This document shows, piece after piece, positions 14,174 through 20,813 of a DNA stretch of 20,813 bases; positions within the stretch are counted from its first letter, which is position 1, and each line of letters begins with the position of its first letter. Position numbers and translations under genes: made by a program. Source of the DNA: Bog-756 sp050014755. Its GTDB lineage: Bacteria; Actinomycetota; Acidimicrobiia; Acidimicrobiales; RAAP-2. The DNA lies in assembly GCA_050014755.1 (NCBI GenBank), contig JBEKCS010000070.1, forward strand, positions 1 through 20,813. The letters are read 5' to 3'. The notes below the pieces were generated by a model. That model ran no database searches and was not told where the DNA came from. It saw only the letters and a program-made list of their open reading frames with translations.

Positions 14174-15541
14174 ATGCAGCCCGTACTGACCATCGCCGAG
14201 ATGCAGGCCGTCGACGCACGCGCCCTCGAGTCGACCCCGATCGACGAACTGGTGGCCCGGGCCGGGACGGCGGTGGCCCTGGCCGCCCTCGATCTGATGG
14301 GCGGCGCCTACGGCCGCCGGGTGGTGCTGGTGTGCGGCAAGGGGAACAACGGGGCCGACGGCCGGGTGGCCGCCCGCCTGCTGGCTCGACGCGGTGCCCG
14401 CGTACGGATCGTGGGTCCCGATCACCCCGACGTCATCGGCGTGTCGGGACCACGGATCGACCTGGTGGTCGACGCTGCGTTCGGCACCGGGTTCCGCGGC
14501 GCCTACGACCCGCCGGAGGTGGCCCCGGGGATCCCGGTGCTGGCCGTCGACATCCCGTCGGGAGTGGCCGGCGACACCGGCGAGGTGCGGGGCGGGGCCC
14601 TCCTCGCCGCACGGACGGTGACGTTCGTCGCATCGAAGCCCGGTCTGCTCCAGGGGGACGGTGCGAGGCTGTCGGGCGCGGTCGAGGTGGTGGACATCGG
14701 TCTGCCGGTGGCCGGCCACGAGATCGCCGTCGTCGAGGACCGCGACGTCGCCGTGATCCTGCCCGACCGCGAACCGGGGGGGAACAAGTGGGCGGCCGGT
14801 GTGCTGGTGGTCGCCGGGTCGCCGGGCATGACCGGGGCGGCTGCCCTGTGCGCGCGGGCCGCCTACCGGTCAGGGGCGGGCATGGTCCGCCTGGGCGTGC
14901 CCGGGGCCGACCCCGCCACGCTGGCCCCCACCGAGGCCGTGGGGATCGAGCTCCCGTCGCCCGGCTGGGCCGACGCCGCCCTCGCCACGGCGGCCCGGTG
15001 CCGGGCAGTGGTCGTCGGGCCCGGCCTCGGACGGGCGCCGGATACCGGCGACGAGGTCCGTCGGATGGTGGCCTCGTCACCGGTGGCGGTGGTGGTCGAC
15101 GCCGACGGGCTGACCGCGTTGGGGCGGGTGGACGAGCGCCCGCTCCACGCGGATGCGCCGGTCGTGCTCACTCCGCATGACGGCGAGTACGAGCGCCTGG
15201 TGGGCACGGCTCCCGGCCCGGACCGGATCGCCGCGGCCCGCCACCTGGCCCGGATCACCGGGGCCGTCGCGCTGCTGAAGGGACCGACCACGGCGGTTGC
15301 CGATCCGTCCGGGCGCGTCCTGCTCGGCATGGCCGGCACGCCGGCGCTGGCCTCGGCCGGCACCGGCGACGTGCTGTCCGGGATGATCGCCGCGTTCATC
15401 GCCCGCCGGGTGCCGCCCCTCGAGGCCGCCGCCCTGGCCGCCCACGTGCACGGCCGGGCCGGAGCCCTCGGGCACCGGTCGGGCCTGGTGGCCGGCGACC
15501 TGCCCGACCTCGTGGCCGGGGTGCTCGACACCCTGGGGTGA
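14174..15541 (+). CDS. nnr: Bifunctional NAD(P)HX epimerase / ADP-dependent NAD(P)HX dehydratase
   Basis: A 455-residue repair enzyme that restores hydrated NADH and NADPH. The N-terminal YjeF_N epimerase domain (about 1-195) has GKGNNGADGRVAARLL (55-70) and LVVDAAFGTGFRG (97-109). The C-terminal ribokinase-like dehydratase domain (about 205-455) has LTPHDGEYERLVG (332-344) and the ATP/ADP-loop ASAGTGDVLSG (393-403). The segment between RVRIV and DLVVD is only about 17 residues, clearly shorter than in most homologs. ATG 14174 gives the family start (LTIAEMQAVDARA). A TAGGTT box formed partly by the acpS stop lies ten bases upstream, a weak promoter hint. It follows acpS as in other actinobacteria. 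Confidence 0.94.
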   Translation: MQPVLTIAEMQAVDARALESTPIDELVARAGTAVALAALDLMGGAYGRRVVLVCGKGNNGADGRVAARLLARRGARVRIVGPDHPDVIGVSGPRIDLVVDAAFGTGFRGAYDPPEVAPGIPVLAVDIPSGVAGDTGEVRGGALLAARTVTFVASKPGLLQGDGARLSGAVEVVDIGLPVAGHEIAVVEDRDVAVILPDREPGGNKWAAGVLVVAGSPGMTGAAALCARAAYRSGAGMVRLGVPGADPATLAPTEAVGIELPSPGWADAALATAARCRAVVVGPGLGRAPDTGDEVRRMVASSPVAVVVDADGLTALGRVDERPLHADAPVVLTPHDGEYERLVGTAPGPDRIAAARHLARITGAVALLKGPTTAVADPSGRVLLGMAGTPALASAGTGDVLSGMIAAFIARRVPPLEAAALAAHVHGRAGALGHRSGLVAGDLPDLVAGVLDTLG

Positions 15542-15600
15542 GGGGCAGTTCCGGCCCGTCGCCCACCTGCGGGCAAGGATGCTCCGGGCCGGAGGCGCAG

Positions 15601-15606
15601 TACCAT
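15601..15606 (+). promoter_or_regulatory. Possible -10 box (TACCAT) for a leaderless uracil-DNA glycosylase transcript
   Basis: TACCAT is followed by six bases and then GTG 15613, which is the start that best fits the protein family. No Shine-Dalgarno sequence precedes that GTG. No -35 box is recognisable. Confidence 0.4.
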
Positions 15607-15612
15607 GCGGCC

Positions 15613-16191
15613 GTGGCCACCGGTACCCGACTCGCCGAGCTCGCCGAGCTCGCCGCCGAAGCCGCCGGGTGTACCCGTTGCCCGCTGGCCGACACCCGGA
15701 TCAATGTCGTCTTCGGGGTGGGCGATCCCGACGCCGACCTCATGTTCGTCGGCGAGGCCCCCGGCCGCGACGAGGACCTGCAGGGCGTCCCCTTCGTCGG
15801 CCGGTCCGGGCAGCTCCTCGACCGCCTGCTCGCCGAGGAGCTGGGCGTCGACCGGAGCCGGGTCTACATCGCCAACGTGGTCAAGTGCCGACCCCCGGAC
15901 AACCGGGACCCCCGGCCCGAGGAGATCGCCGCCTGCCGCCCCTACCTGAGTGCCCAGGTGGATCTGGTCGCCCCCCGGGTCGTGGTCTCGCTCGGCAACT
16001 TCGCCACCAAGCTGTTGCTCGACACCGACCAGGGCATCACCAAGGTCCGGGGCGCCTCCTACCCCATGGGTGACACCGTCCTGGTGCCCACCTTCCACCC
16101 GGCCGCGGCCCTGCGGGGCGGCGGCGTGGTCCTGGCCCAGATGCGGGCCGACTTCGTCCGGGCGAAGCTGCTGGTCGGCCGGGCCGGGTGA
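15613..16191 (+). CDS. Type-4 (iron-sulfur) uracil-DNA glycosylase
   Basis: A 192-residue DNA-repair enzyme that excises uracil from deaminated or misincorporated sites. Four cysteines place a 4Fe-4S cluster: C20 and C23 (GCTRCPLADTR), C92 (NVVKCRPPDNRDP) and C108 (IAACRPYL). Active-site motif A is GEAPGRDEDLQGVPFVGRSGQLLD (48-70), and motif B is VPTFHPAAALR (H162). This is the family 4 pattern, as in thermophile and actinobacterial UdgA. The frame is open to GTG 15538, which overlaps the nnr stop by GTGA, but those 25 extra residues resemble no family member. Its end overlaps tsaE by GTGA. In Mycobacterium and Streptomyces, alr is found in this neighbourhood instead. Confidence 0.93.
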   Translation: MATGTRLAELAELAAEAAGCTRCPLADTRINVVFGVGDPDADLMFVGEAPGRDEDLQGVPFVGRSGQLLDRLLAEELGVDRSRVYIANVVKCRPPDNRDPRPEEIAACRPYLSAQVDLVAPRVVVSLGNFATKLLLDTDQGITKVRGASYPMGDTVLVPTFHPAAALRGGGVVLAQMRADFVRAKLLVGRAG

Positions 16192-16700
16192 CCACGCCCC
16201 TCGTCTTGGCCACCGACTCGGCCGGGTCCACCAGGGATCTGGCCGCCACCGTCGCGGCCCGGTGCGTGCCGGGCGACGTCCTGCTCCTGTCCGGTGACCT
16301 CGGAGCGGGCAAGACGACCTTCGCCCAGGGGTTCGGTCGGGCGCTCGGGATCGACGAGCCGGTCACCAGTCCGACCTTCACCCTGGTGCGCCAGTACGAG
16401 GTCGATGGTGGTCCCGACGGCGTGCGCACCCTGATCCACGCCGACGTCTACCGCCTCGACCACCTGGCTGAGATCGCCGACCTGGGCCTCGGCCAGCTGG
16501 TCGAGGACGGGGGAGTGGCCGTGGTCGAATGGGGCGACGCCGCCGAGCCGGTGCTGGGCGCAGGTGCCCTGCGCGTGCGGCTCGAGGCCGACCCCGATGA
16601 CGACCGGCGACGGACGGTCCTCGTGACCTCCGAGGGTCCGGCCTGGACGTCCCGGTGGCCGGAGTTGGCATCGGCCCTCCACCGGTGGACGGCCGCGTGA
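16188..16700 (+). CDS. tsaE: tRNA t6A biosynthesis ATPase TsaE
   Basis: A 170-residue P-loop ATPase that works with TsaB and TsaD to place threonylcarbamoyl on A37 of ANN-decoding tRNAs. The Walker A motif GDLGAGKTTFAQG spans 36-48. The family motifs SPTFTLVRQYE (61-71), HADVYRL (84-90) and VVEWGD (112-117) follow. GTG 16188 overlaps the glycosylase stop by four bases. The TGA overlaps the tsaB ATG by one base (TGATG). The C-terminal ~30 residues are variable in the family and fit no motif. Confidence 0.96.
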   Translation: MTTPLVLATDSAGSTRDLAATVAARCVPGDVLLLSGDLGAGKTTFAQGFGRALGIDEPVTSPTFTLVRQYEVDGGPDGVRTLIHADVYRLDHLAEIADLGLGQLVEDGGVAVVEWGDAAEPVLGAGALRVRLEADPDDDRRRTVLVTSEGPAWTSRWPELASALHRWTAA

Positions 16701-17479
16701 TGCTGCTCGCCATCGAGACGGCAACCGACCTGGTCGGGGTGGCGGTCCTCGGACCCGACGGCGGTGTGGTCGAACGCAGCCACGTGGGCGGGCGGCTCCA
16801 CGCCGAGCTGCTGGCCCCGGCCATCGAGGAGGCGTGTGCCCTCTCCGGCTGCGTGATGGGGGACGTCGATGCGCTGGCCGTCGACGTCGGCCCGGGGCTG
16901 TTCACCGGATTGCGGGTGGGCGTGGCCACGGCCAAGGCGCTCGGCCAGGCGCTGGGCCTCGGCGTCCTCGGCGTGACCAGCCTGGACATCCTGGCCGCCG
17001 GGGCGAGGGAGCTCGCCGGCGCGCCGCGGGCCTCGCGGGTGGTTGCCGTGGTCGACGCCCGACGGCACGAGGTCTTCGCTGCCGCCTACTCCTTCGGGGA
17101 GGACGGCGCGGCCGGGCCCGTCGACCCGGCCGACGTCCGCGAGGATCGGTCCGAGGCGCTCTCGCCGGAGGAGCTGGTGGCGTGGCTGGACGTCCTGGCT
17201 TCCGATGGACCGGTCCTGGTCGTCGGGGACGGCGCCGTCCGCTACCTCGAGCTGCTCGCCCCCCGCACCGGACTCGACTGCGGGCTGGCCGGCGAGGTGT
17301 CGGCCCCGTCGCCGTCCTCCCTGGCCCGCCTGGCCGCCCGGCGACTCGCTGCGGGCTCGGCCCCGACCGCCCCCGGCGACCTGGTGCCCGACTACCGGCG
17401 GCACGCCGACGCCCGGATCAACTGGGAGGAGCGCGCCCCCCAGCGGACGGGCGGACGGCCCGCCGCCGACGGCACGTGA
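16700..17479 (+). CDS. tsaB: tRNA t6A biosynthesis protein TsaB
   Basis: A 259-residue ASKHA-fold protein, an inactive paralog of TsaD that serves as its dimer partner in the t6A complex. The N-terminus MLLAIETATDLVGVAVLG and the signature DVGPGLFTGLRVGVATAKALGQALG (about residues 61-85) are diagnostic; the common GPGSFTGLR serine is leucine here. VVDARRHEVFAAAY follows. ATG 16700 shares one base with the tsaE stop. GTG 16697, one codon earlier, is an equally possible start. The stop overlaps the rimI GTG by GTGA. Confidence 0.95.
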   Translation: MLLAIETATDLVGVAVLGPDGGVVERSHVGGRLHAELLAPAIEEACALSGCVMGDVDALAVDVGPGLFTGLRVGVATAKALGQALGLGVLGVTSLDILAAGARELAGAPRASRVVAVVDARRHEVFAAAYSFGEDGAAGPVDPADVREDRSEALSPEELVAWLDVLASDGPVLVVGDGAVRYLELLAPRTGLDCGLAGEVSAPSPSSLARLAARRLAAGSAPTAPGDLVPDYRRHADARINWEERAPQRTGGRPAADGT

Positions 17480-18030
17480 ACGGGCCGCCCACCGACCCCC
17501 ACGGGCGTCTACAGGTGGTCGTGGCCCCGATGCGGACCAGGGACCTGAAGGAGGTGCTGCGGATCGAGGGCGAGGTGTTCGACGAGCCGTGGTCGAGGCG
17601 CCTGTTCGAGGAGGAGCTCGCCCAGCGCCGCTCGCGGGCGTACCGGGCCGCCTGGGTCGGCCGGGAGCTGGTCGGCTACGCCGGCCAGATGTCCATCGAC
17701 GACGAGGCCCACGTGAACAATGTGGGCGTGGCCCCGGCATGGCAGGGCCGCGGGCTGGGCACGGTTCTGCTCTGGGACCTGGTGCGCACCGCCCTCGACC
17801 GCGGGTCGGCCCATCTCACCCTCGAGGTGCTCGTCGGCAACGAGCCGGCCATCACCCTGTACCGGAAGTTCGGGATGGCCCCGGTCGGGGTGCGCCCGAA
17901 CTACTACCCGAACGGTGGCGACGCGCTGGTCATGTGGGTGCGGGACATCGACTCCGAGGAGTACGCCGGGCGGCTGGCCGCCATCGAGGCGGCGCTGGCC
18001 GCCCGGGTCGTCGTCGAACGGCGGACGTAG
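17476..18030 (+). CDS. rimI: Ribosomal-protein-alanine N-acetyltransferase RimI (GNAT)
   Basis: A 184-residue GNAT acetyltransferase. RimI acetylates the N-terminal alanine of ribosomal protein S18 and, in actinobacteria, probably other proteins. The acetyl-CoA loop is VGVAPAWQGRGLGTVLLWDL (83-102, with QGRGLG at 90-95). The substrate side has LEVLVGNEPAITLYRKFGM (116-134) and PNYYPNGGDALVMW (141-154). These match the rimI signature rather than generic GNATs. GTG 17476 overlaps the tsaB stop (GTGA). tsaB and rimI adjoin or fuse in many genomes. The C-terminal ~25 residues are alanine-rich and outside the core. Confidence 0.92.
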   Translation: MNGPPTDPHGRLQVVVAPMRTRDLKEVLRIEGEVFDEPWSRRLFEEELAQRRSRAYRAAWVGRELVGYAGQMSIDDEAHVNNVGVAPAWQGRGLGTVLLWDLVRTALDRGSAHLTLEVLVGNEPAITLYRKFGMAPVGVRPNYYPNGGDALVMWVRDIDSEEYAGRLAAIEAALAARVVVERRT

Positions 18031-18053
18031 GACGGGGTAGCGGGCCGGTTGGG

Positions 18054-18059
18054 TAGGGT
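18054..18059 (+). promoter_or_regulatory. Probable -10 box (TAGGGT) for a leaderless tsaD transcript
   Basis: TAGGGT is followed by seven bases and ATG 18067, matching the leaderless TANNNT layout. No Shine-Dalgarno sequence precedes that ATG, and unlike the genes upstream tsaD does not overlap its neighbour. The -35 region is unclear. Confidence 0.45.
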
Positions 18060-18066
18060 CGTCGCC

Positions 18067-19113
18067 ATGTCCGACGCCGCACCGTCCGCCATGGAGGGGT
18101 ATGCCGTCAACCGCGTCCTCGGCATCGAGACGTCCTGTGACGAGACGGCCGCCTCGGTCGTCGACGGGGGCACGACCATCGTCTCCTCGGTGGTCAGCAG
18201 CCAGATCGACCTCCACGCCCGCTACGGCGGGGTCGTCCCCGAGCTTGCCGGCCGGGCCCACGTGGAGCTGCTCACACCGGTGGTGGCCGACGCCCTCGGG
18301 CAGGCCGGTTCCGACCACACCGGCCGCGGCATCGACGGCATCGCCGTCACCTACGGGCCCGGGCTGATCGGGTCACTGCTGGTCGGCGTGGCCGAGGCCA
18401 AGGCGCTGTCGATGGTCTGGGGGGTCCCACTGATCGGGGTCAACCACCTGGAGGCCCACCTGTTCGCCTCGCTCCTGGAACAGCCCGACCTGGGCTGGCC
18501 GCTGGTGGTCTTGCTGGTCTCCGGAGGCCACACCCTGCTCATCGAGGTCACCGCGCCCGGCCGGTACCGGATGATGGGCGGGACCATCGACGACGCGGCC
18601 GGTGAGGCGTTCGACAAGGTGGCCCGGTTCATCGGCCTCGGCTACCCGGGTGGCCCGGCCATCGACGCCATCTCCTCCGAGGGTGACCCGTCCGCCTACG
18701 CGTTCCCCCGCTCGCTGCCGGGAGACGGCTACGACTTCTCGTTCAGTGGCATCAAGACCTCGGTGGTCAACCGGGTCAGGAAGGAGCCCGGCGCCTCCAC
18801 CGCCGACGTGGCCGCCTCGTTCCAGGAGGCGGTGGTCGACGTCCTGGTGACCCGGGCCCGTGCCGCGGCCGCCGACGTGGGCGCCCGTGCCCTCTGCCTG
18901 GCCGGCGGGGTGGCCGCCAACTCGTTGCTCCGGGAACGGGTGGCACGGGCCTGCGCCGAGGACGGCATCGGGGCGTTCCTGCCCAGCCGGGCTCTGTGCA
19001 CCGACAACGCGGCCATGGTGGCCGCCGCCGGCCACTGGCGCCTCCGCCACGGGCACGCCAGCCCGCTGACCCTCGGGGCCGACCCGAACCTGCGTCTCGT
19101 CTCGACGGTCTGA
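18067..19113 (+). CDS. tsaD: tRNA N6-threonylcarbamoyladenosine (t6A) transferase TsaD
   Basis: A 348-residue metal enzyme that transfers threonylcarbamoyl from its AMP carrier to tRNA A37. LGIETSCDETAASVVDGG (18-35) opens the first ASKHA lobe. The metal site is NHLEAH (H127, H131) and D313 in LCTDNAAMVAAAG. LVSGGHTLLIE, GLGYPGGPAID and FSFSGIKTSV are further hallmarks. ATG 18067 was chosen because a TAGGGT box lies seven bases upstream. ATG 18091 (MEGYAVNRVLG) is the main alternative and would give 340 residues. TTG 18049 is less likely. It follows rimI and precedes groES, a common actinobacterial order. Confidence 0.96.
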   Translation: MSDAAPSAMEGYAVNRVLGIETSCDETAASVVDGGTTIVSSVVSSQIDLHARYGGVVPELAGRAHVELLTPVVADALGQAGSDHTGRGIDGIAVTYGPGLIGSLLVGVAEAKALSMVWGVPLIGVNHLEAHLFASLLEQPDLGWPLVVLLVSGGHTLLIEVTAPGRYRMMGGTIDDAAGEAFDKVARFIGLGYPGGPAIDAISSEGDPSAYAFPRSLPGDGYDFSFSGIKTSVVNRVRKEPGASTADVAASFQEAVVDVLVTRARAAAADVGARALCLAGGVAANSLLRERVARACAEDGIGAFLPSRALCTDNAAMVAAAGHWRLRHGHASPLTLGADPNLRLVSTV

Positions 19114-19135
19114 CCAGCGTCCCGTCTCGACGGTC
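19098..19135 (+). repeat. 13-bp direct repeat CGTCTCGACGGTC at the end of tsaD
   Basis: Identical copies lie at 19098-19110 (spanning the last tsaD codons) and 19123-19135, a 25-base period. Each copy includes the small inverted repeat CGTC-TC-GACG. It may be part of the 3' end of the tsaD transcript or simple duplication. There is no T-run to mark a terminator. Confidence 0.6.
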
Positions 19136-19189
19136 GGAGCGGTCACCCGGCGGGTGCCGCCCCGGCGCGGGACGGGTCCGGGGAGTCCA

Positions 19190-19216
19190 CTGGCACTCGG
19201 GGGGCGCGGTTGCCAA
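19190..19216 (+). promoter_or_regulatory. Second, weaker CIRCE-like element over the groES -35
   Basis: CTGGCACTC, nine bases, then GGTTGCCAA. The left half matches the CIRCE half-site TTAGCACTC at seven of nine positions. The right half matches GAGTGCTAA at six of nine. The N9 spacing is exact, and the right half contains the -35 hexamer TTGCCA. Its centre is 47 bases upstream of the strong CIRCE. It could be chance, but spacing and position argue for a second HrcA site. Confidence 0.45.
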
Positions 19217-19238
19217 ACCGATCGGGGCCGGGTATGTT
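19210..19238 (+). promoter_or_regulatory. groES-groEL promoter
   Basis: TTGCCA (19210-19215) and TATGTT (19233-19238) are separated by 17 bases, a good housekeeping-sigma promoter. Transcription would start near 19245, inside the CIRCE element, leaving a leader of about 40 nt. The overlap of both hexamers with inverted repeats is the arrangement expected for repressor control. Confidence 0.75.
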
Positions 19239-19263
19239 GGCACTCTCAACCCTCGACTGCTAA
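19237..19263 (+). promoter_or_regulatory. CIRCE operator (HrcA-binding inverted repeat)
   Basis: TTGGCACTC, nine bases, then GACTGCTAA. The CIRCE consensus is TTAGCACTC-N9-GAGTGCTAA, so each half differs at a single position and the N9 spacer is exact. HrcA binds CIRCE and represses chaperonin genes until heat stress. The element overlaps the -10 box and the predicted transcription start and ends 23 bases before the groES ATG. The hrcA gene itself is not in this window. Confidence 0.9.
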
Positions 19264-19286
19264 ACGTGCCACAGGAGGCCCGAACC

Positions 19287-19579
19287 ATGAGTCTGCACCC
19301 TCTCGACGACCGCATCGTCGTCCAGCCCGGCGAGTCCGAGGAGACCACCGCCTCCGGCCTGGTCATCCCCGACACGGCCAAGGAGAAGCCCCAGCAGGGC
19401 GAGGTCCTCGCCGTCGGCCCCGGCCGGCGTTCGGAGACCACCGGCGAGCTCATCCCCCTCGACATCAAGGTCGGCGACACCGTCGTCTACTCGAAGTACG
19501 GGGGCACCGAGATCACCGCTGACGGCAAGGACCTGCTGATCCTCTCGAGCCGCGACATCCTCGCCAAGGTGACCAAGTA

Positions 19580-19580
<1 letters not shown>
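19287..19580 (+). CDS. groES: Co-chaperonin GroES
   Basis: A 97-residue subunit of the heptameric lid that closes the GroEL chamber. The motifs are LHPLDDRIVVQPGESEETTASGLVIPDTAKEKPQQGEVLAVGPG (about 3-46), where the mobile loop SEETTASGLVIP contacts GroEL, and VGDTVVYSKYGGTEI near 71-85. ATG 19287 is set by a strong AGGAGG eight bases upstream. The frame is open far upstream, but only this start yields the family N-terminus. The TAA overlaps the groEL ATG by one base. Regulation is by the CIRCE/promoter unit just upstream. Confidence 0.98.

Positions 19581-20813
<1,233 letters not shown>

Noticed and set aside
15538..15612. GTG 15538 as the glycosylase start
   Set aside because: The 25 added residues do not resemble the family. 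It is kept only as an alternative because of its GTGA overlap with nnr.
18049..18066. TTG 18049 as the tsaD start
   Set aside because: It overlaps the putative TAGGGT box, has no ribosome binding site, and adds six residues not expected in the family.

Overview
The window is high-GC DNA (roughly two-thirds or more G+C by eye). It carries a tightly packed block of housekeeping genes, all on the + strand, and no mobile element, CRISPR array or tRNA/rRNA gene was found. Protein signatures and gene order point to an actinobacterium: rplM-rpsI-glmM-glmS-acpS-nnr, then tsaE-tsaB-rimI-tsaD, then groES-groEL. Some traits argue against a typical Mycobacterium or Streptomyces and would suit a deeper lineage such as Acidimicrobiia. 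These are a long zinc-LID adenylate kinase, a type-4 uracil-DNA glycosylase where alanine racemase often sits, and many GTG/TTG starts. The class assignment is inference only.

Region 1 (1-8961) is the end of the spc operon and the alpha operon: rplF (tail), rplR, rpsE, rpmD, rplO, secY, adk, map, infA, rpmJ, rpsM, rpsK, rpsD, rpoA, rplQ, truA. It supplies ribosomal proteins, the SecY channel, adenylate kinase, methionine aminopeptidase, IF-1, the RNA polymerase alpha subunit and a tRNA pseudouridine synthase. Two breaks stand out. A 20-codon ORF that looks leaderless is fused by ATGA to map. A 262-bp gap before infA holds a probable promoter and a hairpin, and infA itself appears to start with CTG.

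Region 2 (8962-9414) is the only gene-free stretch over 300 bases. It holds six head-to-tail ~20-bp repeats, a long and unusually AT-rich hairpin, a short direct repeat, and the probable rplM promoter. It separates the alpha operon from the next one.

Region 3 (9415-15541) has rplM and rpsI, followed by amino-sugar synthesis for the cell wall (glmM, glmS), holo-ACP synthase (acpS) and NAD(P)HX repair (nnr). Region 4 (15613-19113) has a type-4 uracil-DNA glycosylase, the t6A tRNA-modification genes tsaE, tsaB and tsaD, and the acetyltransferase rimI. Many junctions here are GTGA or TGATG overlaps, which imply translational coupling. Several starts without a Shine-Dalgarno sequence (glmS, the udg gene, tsaD) instead have a TANNNT box 6-8 nt upstream of the start codon, the actinobacterial leaderless pattern.

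Region 5 (19114-20813) is the chaperonin operon groES-groEL, with groEL cut by the window end. Its promoter (TTGCCA-N17-TATGTT) is overlapped by a clear CIRCE operator on the -10 and a second, weaker CIRCE-like element on the -35, implying HrcA heat-shock repression.

The strongest items for follow-up are the CTG-started infA, the repeat array plus hairpin upstream of rplM, the tandem CIRCE arrangement, and the leaderless small ORF before map. No wholly new multi-gene system is evident.
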